A stretch of DNA of 64,000 nt from assembly GCF_013375555.1 (NCBI RefSeq), contig NZ_JABXWB010000005.1, positions 496,001-560,000 on the forward strand, in the 5' to 3' direction. Position numbers and translations under genes: made by a program. The notes under the pieces were generated by a model. The model was not told the origin of the DNA. It did no database searches and worked only from the letters and a program-made list of their open reading frames with translations. Of the stretch, positions 42,005-48,841 are shown one piece after another (positions within the stretch are counted from its first letter, which is position 1; every line of letters begins with the position of its first letter). Source of the DNA: Sphingobium sp. EM0848. Its GTDB lineage: Bacteria > Pseudomonadota > Alphaproteobacteria > Sphingomonadales > Sphingomonadaceae.

Positions 42005-44992
42005 TTATGCCGCATTTGTCGCAGAGTTGTTAACCGGCTCGCGCAGCACCCGGTTATAAAGCCAGCCGATCCCGATCAGGCTGAAGCCGAGCGCCAGAAA
42101 CGACCCGATCCGCAACAGTCCGGAGAGGCCCGAAGCGTCGAGCAGAAACACCTTGGCCACCGCCGCCAGCATCAGCAGCAAAGAGGCAATGCGCCAGTCC
42201 CGAGCTTGGCGGTGGATACCCCAAAGCAGGAACCCGATCGCCAGCCCCAGTGCGAGCACGGAGCGCAATATATCTTCGGCCTGACCGAGGCCCGGCACCG
42301 TCAACACCGATCCCACAAACATCTGCCGCAACGTCGTCAGCGCAAAGAGCACGATCAGCACCATCCGGAGAATGTCGGCAGGCCGCTGCATCCAAGCCCA
42401 CTCCGGCCGCATCCGCTCGATCAGCCAGAGTGCCCCGAAAGCCAAGGCGAAAGCAGGCAGCAACAGGTTCACGACAGGCCACCCACCCACCGCCTGCGGG
42501 AACCAAAGCGGATTATGCAGCAGCACCGAATAGAACAGCAGATGTCCCAATCCTGCACCAACCAGCATTAGCTCCCCTCCCGCTCGCGTCGAAGAGAGGC
42601 ACGTAACTCTCTTCGAGGGTCGGGGGAGGGCATGTCCAACAGCGCGCCAAACCCCAAACCCAAACCCCATCAACAACCCTTCCCAAACCGTCCGCTCGGC
42701 AAAAGCCAACCGCGTCACGTCCCCGACATTCCCCAACCCAAATACCTGCTTATACGCGACATGCACCGCGACCCCGCCCAGCACCGCAGCCAGCCCCCAG
42801 CCAACGCGCCGCCCCCAAGGCCCCACCACCGCGCCAGCGCGCCACAAAGCCACCCCCAACAACCCAGCCGGCACCGCCAACCGTCGCAAACTCTCTCCTA
42901 GCGCAGGCAAATCCCGCACCAGCAAAGGCTCACCTGTCAGCGACAGCAGCGCATGCGAAAGCCAGACCGCCAACGGCCACAGCGCCCAAAGCCCGACAAT
43001 CGACGCCGCTACGCCAAGCCCCACCAGCATCCGCCCAGCGTCCAACCGCCCAGCATCCAGCCATCTGGCACTCTCCGCCACCAGAGCCAACCCCAAGGCC
43101 GCCCCCACCGGCACCCAGACCGCCGGCAAGAGCTGCGCCATCGTCCCATAGCCGAGCAGCACCGCCGCCCCCTGCGCCACGACCCGCCCTTCCGCGAACC
43201 GCGCCCGCCAGGCAAACAGCCCCGCCATCGCCGCCACGGCTATCCAGCGTAGCGGTATCCCCGCCGCTGCCTCTCCCCAAAGCCGTACGACATCATCTGA
43301 CCCGGCCACAGCCACCAGCGCCGCAAAGGCAAAAGCCCAACCGCTCCACTCGACCCGCTGGTCCGCAGCCTTCTCCGCCAGCACCAGCAAGCCCGCCGCT
43401 ACCGCCGCGATCACCGCCGCCAAAGCCCAGCCCGCCAGCCCTAGCGCCCCGGCCACCACCAGCAACAGCCCCACCGCCGTCGCCAGCATCACAAAGCGCC
43501 CATCCTCACGCGGCTTGCGCCATCCCAGCGCCAAAGCCGCTGCAGGCAAAACTGCCGCCCCCAAGGCCAGCCCGGCAAAAGCCTGATCCAACCCCGACCG
43601 ATAAAAATGCAGGAAAGCCACCGCAAAGCCACCCAGGGCCAATCCGGCAATCTGCCCCGTCTCAATCAGTCCACCAGCCGCGCGCCACAGTCGCCAAAGC
43701 GCCGCCCCGCCATACATCACACCAAAGCCAGCCAGAACCAGCACAAACCGCCCCATCTCCGGTTCAGGCCAGGCACCCGCCAGCAACAGCGCAACACCCA
43801 GCCCTACCGCCGACAGCGGCCGCAAGCTCGCCTCGCGCCCCAGCCACACCAACGCGACCGAAAGCAGCCCGAACAAGCCCCAATGCAGCAACGCAAAGCC
43901 CCCGGTCGCCACCAGTGCCGCCATCTGCGCCGCCGCGACCACCGCCGCGCCGACTCTCAGGACCGGCGCCCACGCACCCGAAAGGGCAAAGAAAGGCAGC
44001 ACCACTCCCAACATCAGCACCAGCAATCCGACCGACAGCGAAGACGCCCAATCCAGCGCTCCCATGGCGAGCAGCACCACGCCCCAACCTGCACCGCCGA
44101 TCAGCGCGCTGACGCCCAGCCACATCCACCGCTGCGTCCGAGACAGCGCCGTGAGGCCACCGACAGCCAACGCCAGATAGCAGGTCAGCAACGGCACATT
44201 GGGCTGCCCCGCCTCGACCAGCGCAGGCGCGGCGAGACCGCCGACCAGACCCAACAAGGCACTCGGCGCGCCAAAGCGCAGCGATAGCCCCATGGCCAGC
44301 GCCGTCACCCCGGCCAACCCGACAAAAGCCGTCATCGGACCCACCAGCCCATAAAGCCCGTGCGCCGCCAAAATGCTGAAATAGAGCGTCGCCAGCCCTG
44401 CTCCGGCGAGCGCCTGCCGTACCCGGACATCGCGCACCCGCTCCTCCTGCCGCAGCGCGACTTCCGCTCCACCGATCAGCGCGGCTCCGAACAACAGCCC
44501 CAGCACCACGCGCACCAGCGGCGACAGCAACCCGGCATCGATCGAATATTTGACCAGCAGTACGCCTGCGACGGCCAGCGTCACCCCGCCAGCCCAGATC
44601 GGCAAGCGCCGCCCGAACAGGTCCTCAAAGCCGAAGGACGGCCGAGTGGGTTCGGCCGGAGGAGGGGTGGGTTGCTCCACTGGCTCGACAGGCGGCGGGG
44701 GAGGGGCCTCAACAGTTTCCACCGTCCGCACCACCACCCGCGCAGTCTGGGGCACGGCTTCCTCACCCTCGTCATCCCCGCGCAGGCGGGGACCCATCTC
44801 CCGCAGGTCACCCCATGCAGAACGCTCAGGAGATAGATTCCCGCCTTCGCGGGAATGACGATCAACAGAGGGTGGGCTTTGCACACCCTCCAGCATCGCC
44901 AACCGCATTTCCGCGACCTTCAGCCGCTTGCGCATGTCGAACAGCAGCACTCCGAAAACCAGCAGAACCAGCGTCACAAGCATGAGTCGCAC
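42005..44992 (-). CDS. DUF2339 large polytopic membrane protein
   Basis: A 995-residue protein. The N-terminal membrane segment with a short coiled region (MRKRLKVAEMRLAMLEGV) is followed by a low-complexity proline-rich linker (about 80-115), then FEDLFGRRLPIWAGGVTLAV, the usual DUF2339 entry, and more than 20 membrane segments to the end. Function is unknown; related proteins are thought to act in the envelope. The segment at about residues 43-76 (SREGGNLSPERSAWGDL and on to PRLRGDD) is the translation of a REP-like palindromic element inserted in frame. The gene is divergent from a TetR regulator and precedes the LplT-Aas fusion. Confidence 0.88.
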   Translation of the reverse strand: MRLMLVTLVLLVFGVLLFDMRKRLKVAEMRLAMLEGVQSPPSVDRHSREGGNLSPERSAWGDLREMGPRLRGDDEGEEAVPQTARVVVRTVETVEAPPPPPVEPVEQPTPPPAEPTRPSFGFEDLFGRRLPIWAGGVTLAVAGVLLVKYSIDAGLLSPLVRVVLGLLFGAALIGGAEVALRQEERVRDVRVRQALAGAGLATLYFSILAAHGLYGLVGPMTAFVGLAGVTALAMGLSLRFGAPSALLGLVGGLAAPALVEAGQPNVPLLTCYLALAVGGLTALSRTQRWMWLGVSALIGGAGWGVVLLAMGALDWASSLSVGLLVLMLGVVLPFFALSGAWAPVLRVGAAVVAAAQMAALVATGGFALLHWGLFGLLSVALVWLGREASLRPLSAVGLGVALLLAGAWPEPEMGRFVLVLAGFGVMYGGAALWRLWRAAGGLIETGQIAGLALGGFAVAFLHFYRSGLDQAFAGLALGAAVLPAAALALGWRKPREDGRFVMLATAVGLLLVVAGALGLAGWALAAVIAAVAAGLLVLAEKAADQRVEWSGWAFAFAALVAVAGSDDVVRLWGEAAAGIPLRWIAVAAMAGLFAWRARFAEGRVVAQGAAVLLGYGTMAQLLPAVWVPVGAALGLALVAESARWLDAGRLDAGRMLVGLGVAASIVGLWALWPLAVWLSHALLSLTGEPLLVRDLPALGESLRRLAVPAGLLGVALWRAGAVVGPWGRRVGWGLAAVLGGVAVHVAYKQVFGLGNVGDVTRLAFAERTVWEGLLMGFGFGVWRAVGHALPRPSKRVTCLSSTRAGGELMLVGAGLGHLLFYSVLLHNPLWFPQAVGGWPVVNLLLPAFALAFGALWLIERMRPEWAWMQRPADILRMVLIVLFALTTLRQMFVGSVLTVPGLGQAEDILRSVLALGLAIGFLLWGIHRQARDWRIASLLLMLAAVAKVFLLDASGLSGLLRIGSFLALGFSLIGIGWLYNRVLREPVNNSATNAA
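44770..44860. repeat. REP-like palindromic element inside the DUF2339 gene
   Basis: About 91 bases bounded by outward-related ends: GTCATCCCCGCGCAGGCGGG at the left and TTCCCGCCTTCGCGGGAATG at the right. Each end is itself a small hairpin (CCCCGC/GCGGGG and TTCCCGC/GCGGGAA). Sequences with this TCATTCCCGCGAAGGCGGGA pattern are scattered repeats in many proteobacterial genomes. Here it is read through in frame as SREGGNL...PRLRGD. Confidence 0.85.
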
Positions 44993-45035
44993 CCCTGAAG
45001 CCCGGCGAACGATCCTGTGGCTACCGTATAATTAG

Positions 45036-45065
45036 ACGCTGTTCAATAAATTTATTAGACAGCGT
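45036..45065. promoter_or_regulatory. 30-bp palindromic operator of the TetR regulator
   Basis: ACGCTGT and ACAGCGT bound a 30-base palindrome with only one two-base mismatch pair; the centre is AATAAATTTATT. Overlapping this, ATTAGAC...TCAAT occurs twice as a direct repeat (45031-45046 and 45054-45070). It is located 27 bases before the TetR start and about 45 bases from the divergent DUF2339 start, the right place for autorepression and control of DUF2339. Confidence 0.7.
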
Positions 45066-45091
45066 TCAATTCATCTATTATCGCTGGACCC

Positions 45092-45691
45092 ATGGGAAGA
45101 CGCTCCGACCACAGCCGCGAAGAACTGGCCGCGATGATCGTCGCGCAGGGCCACCGCCACATGGCGGAGGTTGGCTTTGCCCATTTCTCCTCGCGGGAGG
45201 TCGCCAAGCGCATCGGCTATTCGGTCGGCACGCTCTACAATGTGTTCGGCAGCTATGACCGGCTGGTCGTCGCGATCAACACGCGCACCTTCGATCTCTG
45301 GGCCGCCTTTCTGGAAGCCCGCCTTGACGACAATCCCAAAGACCGCATCGCTGCGCTGGTGGAAGGCTATTTTGCCTTCGCGCGCGACAATCTGAACATC
45401 TGGATGGCAATCTACGACCATCGCCTGCCGCTGGGCGTCCCCATGCCGGAGGATTATGCCCAGCAGCGCGCTGGCCTCACCGAAGTCGTGGTGCGCGAAG
45501 TCGCCGCCGTCCTTCCACCCCACGCGGCATCGATTGCGCCACGCCTCGCACGCTCATTGGTCGCCACGGTCCACGGCCATTGCACCTTTGCCTTGAACGG
45601 CAGCTTCGCCCTTTTGGGCGAGACGGACCCACTCGAAATGGCCGTCGCCCGCGTCAGGGAATCGTTGATAGCCGCCGGTGCAAGCGTCTGA
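45092..45691 (+). CDS. TetR/AcrR-family regulator
   Basis: A 199-residue TetR-family regulator. The helix-turn-helix is [32 protein letters not shown]; the C-terminal ligand domain is all-helical with a WHG-like segment ([18 protein letters not shown]). The ATG at 45092 has no strong ribosome binding site. A 30-bp palindrome just upstream is the probable operator. It is divergent from DUF2339 and LplT-Aas and probably represses those genes, linking them to an unknown small-molecule or lipid signal. Confidence 0.92.
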   Translation: MGRRSDHSREELAAMIVAQGHRHMAEVGFAHFSSREVAKRIGYSVGTLYNVFGSYDRLVVAINTRTFDLWAAFLEARLDDNPKDRIAALVEGYFAFARDNLNIWMAIYDHRLPLGVPMPEDYAQQRAGLTEVVVREVAAVLPPHAASIAPRLARSLVATVHGHCTFALNGSFALLGETDPLEMAVARVRESLIAAGASV

Positions 45692-45695
45692 CAAT

Positions 45696-45755
45696 CCCAT
45701 ACCGAGCTGGCCCATACCGAGCTGGCCCATACCGAGCTGGCCCATACCGAGCTGG
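45696..45755. repeat. Four-copy 15-bp tandem repeat
   Basis: CCCATACCGAGCTGG is repeated four times without a mismatch, starting five bases after the TetR stop codon. A minisatellite of this kind may vary in copy number between strains. It does not form a hairpin and is not in a recognised gene. Confidence 0.95.
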
Positions 45756-45857
45756 TTCGACAACAGTTGGCCCCTGGCGGCCCCAGTTCCAATGGCATGC
45801 CGGTCGCGTCATTGGTAACATGCCCTTAATGCAGCGCTGTGGCGAGCCATATCCTGA

Positions 45858-47063
45858 CTATGATGGGATTATTGGCTGGTCAGCCTGACACACTTCGTTA
45901 ACGGCAGAGGAAAATGTTGCGGCGCAGGCCAGCCCTGTCTTCTCCTCAAAACTCTCTCTCAGGTCTTGAACGGAGCCGATCCGCACATCACCACCGTCAA
46001 GCCACGCAGACCGTCCCCTTCCCTGATCAAGGCAGGTCACGGCAATCGATGGCCGCACCATCACGCCTCCTCTGGCCAACACGACATCCGCCGCGATCCG
46101 CGCGCACAATCGAACCGGATCAATCAGGCCGAAACGCAAGGACTCCTGCCATGGATTGGGGCGGTTGGTGGCATCCTCTACCGCAAACCAGCGATTAATC
46201 GCACGCTCATCCTCCATGCTCCCACGACCGTGACGCGTCAGATAGCATCGCGTCACATAGATGGGATCAATCACCTCAATCCCTGCCTCTTCGGCAATCG
46301 CCAGCATATTGGCCAGACCGGTGTTCGAACGGGTGAGAAAAGGAAAACCCTGCGCATTCTGATCCAGCAGCAGCCCCTGAGCCGCTTCGAATATGATCGT
46401 TCCACCGCCGGCGATTCCGGCATCGTGCCGGATTTCCACGGAGTGCGCAAAGGCGCGACATTGGTCAAGGAAGCGGTCCATCAACTGGCCAGAGGCAGCG
46501 AATGCAAGCGATGGCGCCGCAGGGTCAAGGCCCAGCGCGGCAAGCCGCTGTGGCAACCATTGCTCGCGGATCGCCCGCAGCTTCGCCGCCAAATCGCCAG
46601 CGTGTAGATCGGCAACCGTCAGGGTGAAGCCCGTCGCCTCGCAACGCCCGACCGTTTCTCCAAAGCCAAGTCCGCAGCTGCCATGCCTCCCGCCACCCCG
46701 CGCTACTTCCACGGCCTGGTTCACCATCATGTCCCAGGGTGTGGTGACATAGCCGCGGGGGTCGGCCGTGACAGCCGATAGGACACCGAGTCCCGTCAGC
46801 GCCGCCTTCTCCTCAGCAAAGAGGATCGGGTGCGACACCATGAAGCGCGACAAATGGGTTTGCGCGCCGTGCAATGTCCCCGATCCGATATGGTGAAAAA
46901 CATGGCGCTTCTGAGTCTCGGTGACCACCGTATGCCCCGCCTGGGCTCCCCCATTGCTGCGGACCACGACAGCGTCGGGACCATGGCGGGCGGCCAGCCA
47001 GTCGACCGTCCGCCCCTTGCCCTCGTCGCCATAATTGGCTCCAATCACAGCCAGAGCACGCAT
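45858..47063 (-). CDS. Divergent adenylosuccinate synthetase (PurA) paralogue
   Basis: A 401-residue PurA-family protein. Retained: the GTP loop GDEGKG (12-17) with Asp13 (catalytic base in PurA), GHT with His44 (equivalent of PurA His41), FEAAQG and FLTRSNT. Changed by my alignment from memory to E. coli PurA: GGHN becomes GGAQ; the IMP loop GTTGRGIGP becomes GSCGLGFGE; the aspartate loop TTGRRRRTGWLD becomes a region reading TNRPNPWQESLRFGLID; the base-recognition TKLD becomes TCLD. It therefore keeps phosphoryl chemistry but probably uses a different acceptor or amino-group donor. The start at 47063 lies one base after the vWA gene stop. This is unlikely to be the housekeeping PurA. Confidence 0.82.
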   Translation of the reverse strand: MRALAVIGANYGDEGKGRTVDWLAARHGPDAVVVRSNGGAQAGHTVVTETQKRHVFHHIGSGTLHGAQTHLSRFMVSHPILFAEEKAALTGLGVLSAVTADPRGYVTTPWDMMVNQAVEVARGGGRHGSCGLGFGETVGRCEATGFTLTVADLHAGDLAAKLRAIREQWLPQRLAALGLDPAAPSLAFAASGQLMDRFLDQCRAFAHSVEIRHDAGIAGGGTIIFEAAQGLLLDQNAQGFPFLTRSNTGLANMLAIAEEAGIEVIDPIYVTRCYLTRHGRGSMEDERAINRWFAVEDATNRPNPWQESLRFGLIDPVRLCARIAADVVLARGGVMVRPSIAVTCLDQGRGRSAWLDGGDVRIGSVQDLRESFEEKTGLACAATFSSAVNEVCQADQPIIPS

Positions 47064-47064
47064 A

Positions 47065-47949
47065 TCAGCGTCTCCCCGCGCTGGCCCATGGCAGCCGCCG
47101 CAGCGGCTCCGGCAGCAATGCGGACAAACCGGCTCGTGGTTGCGCGTCCCGGCCGCTCGCCAATTCGATCGTAGCAACGATCGTTTCGGCAAGACGGGCC
47201 GGGTCGGGCAAGTAAATGACCCGCTCCGGCAGGATCGCTTCCCACGACTGCCTGACCTGACGCATATTGCGGGCGGCGTAGCTGCCATCCACGATGATGT
47301 GGAACACTTCATAGGCTTCGCTGGCGAGCCGGACCGCCTCCCGGCCCGACACACCTCGCCGCGCATCGATGCCCAGTACACGCGCCAGTTGTTCGCGTTC
47401 CACGCCGTCGAGCACCGGTTCATCGCCGACGGTGAAGAGAAAGCCCTTGCGCCCGCGCTTCTCCCTAGCGTCATGCACCGTCTTCAACCCTGCAAAAACA
47501 TGCGCAAGGCAATAGCTTTCGCCCTGGTTGCCACCGCCTCCGCCTTCAAGCCAGAATTGCCGCAACTGTTCAATGATGCGCAGATCCGCCTCGAATTGTG
47601 TCACCTGCAACGGCGCACGGTCGCAATAGGCATCCCCGATCGCCATGGCCATCACCTGCGGATCCGTCACCGGTTTGCGATCCATGAGGGCAGTGAAGGT
47701 CTCATTGAGCCCGCGTACGACCAGTTCCTCGGCCAGCATGCCCATGGAGCCCGTCACATCGACGCCGATGATTATCGGGGTGGCTGCAGGGTTTTCTGTA
47801 CTGTCGCGCGCTTCACGGATGGCAATGCGCGTCGGATCATAAGCGGGGTCCATGCCGCGCGCACCGAACAATTCGGCCCGGTTGCGGCCATGGACAGAGC
47901 GGGCCGCATAGGCTTCCCAATCTCGATTGCTCCAGTTTCCATGTCCCAT
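47065..47949 (-). CDS. vWA-domain protein of the PurA-like locus
   Basis: A 294-residue soluble protein without a signal peptide. An N-terminal segment (YAARSVHGRNRAELFGARGM) precedes a von Willebrand A fold: MIDAS motif GVDVTGSMG (DxTxS), a threonine-containing second loop and FTVGDEPVLDGV. The centre has a Gly-rich loop, FWLEGGGGGNQGESYCLAHV. The ATG at 47949 follows GGGAGACG. It is one base from the PurA-like gene and thus in the same transcript. vWA proteins usually serve as metal-dependent docking or chaperone subunits; the partner here is presumably the PurA-like enzyme or its substrate. The exact family was not recognised. Confidence 0.8.
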   Translation of the reverse strand: MGHGNWSNRDWEAYAARSVHGRNRAELFGARGMDPAYDPTRIAIREARDSTENPAATPIIIGVDVTGSMGMLAEELVVRGLNETFTALMDRKPVTDPQVMAMAIGDAYCDRAPLQVTQFEADLRIIEQLRQFWLEGGGGGNQGESYCLAHVFAGLKTVHDAREKRGRKGFLFTVGDEPVLDGVEREQLARVLGIDARRGVSGREAVRLASEAYEVFHIIVDGSYAARNMRQVRQSWEAILPERVIYLPDPARLAETIVATIELASGRDAQPRAGLSALLPEPLRRLPWASAGRR

Positions 47950-48001
47950 CGAACGTCTCCCTCATTTGGCAATCCTTGCCGAATCGCCAATAACATTCAT
48001 T

Positions 48002-48026
48002 TTGCATTTTATTTAATAAGATGCAA
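48002..48026. promoter_or_regulatory. 25-bp palindromic operator between vWA and NrtR-like genes
   Basis: The arms TTGCATTTTATT and AATAAGATGCAA around a central T match in 11 of 12 positions. The site lies 10 bases upstream of the NrtR-like start and 52 bases from the divergent vWA start, covering the only region that can hold both promoters. NrtR-type regulators bind AT-rich palindromes of about this length, so autoregulation and repression of the vWA-PurA pair is the natural reading. Confidence 0.75.
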
Positions 48027-48036
48027 TGTGCAGTTT

Positions 48037-48705
48037 ATGAGTAAGCCGTTCGAAAAGCCGATATTGAGCGTTGATATCGTACCCCTGACCCTTAGCGAGG
48101 GGCGCCTGTGCGTGCTCCGCGCAATCCGCGCCGCAGAACCCTTCGCCGGACGTGCGGCCTTGATCGGCGGCTATGTTCATGTCGATGAAGACGCGCATCT
48201 TGGCGAAACGGCTCGACGGGTACTGGCCACGAAAGCCGGTCTGACGAACCTCTATGTCGAACAGCTCTCCACCTTCTCCGGAGCCAGCAGGGATCCGCGT
48301 GGATGGTCAGCCAGCGTGGCCTATTTCTCGCTTTCACCGGTCGCGATCCTCTTGCCCGCCCTGGAGATTGATAGCCTCGAGCTGCAACCGGTGGACGAAG
48401 CAGGCGGCATGCCCTTCGACCATGATCTCATATTGGCGTCAGCGGTTGAACGTCTCCGCGGCAAAGGCGCCTATTCCGATCTGCCGGCACGTTTCCTCGG
48501 ACCGGAGTTCACGCTTGCCGAACTGCATCGGGTTTATGAAATCGTGCTGGACGAAAAGCTTAATATCGACGCTTTCCGACGGAAGGTCATGGAGCGTGAT
48601 TTCCTGGCAGATACGGGCCAGAGACGCCGCGAACCGGGAGCGAACCGCCCATCGCTCCTGTATCAGCTCAAGCAGGGATATACGCTCTTCGATCGACGAA
48701 TTTGA
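48037..48705 (+). CDS. NrtR-like Nudix / winged-helix transcriptional regulator
   Basis: A 222-residue protein with an N-terminal Nudix fold and a C-terminal winged helix. The Nudix box spans about residues 44-69 (GGYVHVDEDAHLGETARRVL, then ATKAGL): the glycine frame is kept, but the catalytic REuxEE is replaced by RVLATK, so hydrolase activity is unlikely and the fold should act as a nucleotide sensor. The C-terminal part (FTLAELHRVYEIVLDEKLNI, DAFRRKVMERDFL) matches the DNA-binding half of NrtR, which senses ADP-ribose and controls NAD metabolism. The ATG at 48037 lacks a clear ribosome binding site and follows a strong palindrome, so a leaderless or very short leader transcript is possible. 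Confidence 0.85.
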   Translation: MSKPFEKPILSVDIVPLTLSEGRLCVLRAIRAAEPFAGRAALIGGYVHVDEDAHLGETARRVLATKAGLTNLYVEQLSTFSGASRDPRGWSASVAYFSLSPVAILLPALEIDSLELQPVDEAGGMPFDHDLILASAVERLRGKGAYSDLPARFLGPEFTLAELHRVYEIVLDEKLNIDAFRRKVMERDFLADTGQRRREPGANRPSLLYQLKQGYTLFDRRI

Positions 48706-48841
48706 TTGCGATGATCGCAGCAGGCGCATCGTATGTCTTCCGATCGGCTTAGGCTGACCGATTCTGGAATGATGCGTTTTGAACCCGTGGAGACGGTGGG
48801 CTGCCAAAGCGTTCAAGAACGCGATGACAGCCCTGCCCTGC

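Noticed and set aside
45858..47063. Phage-type PurZ (2-aminoadenylosuccinate synthetase) as the identity of the PurA paralogue.
   Set aside because: The equivalent of catalytic Asp13, usually changed in PurZ, is present, and no phage or Z-genome genes are nearby.
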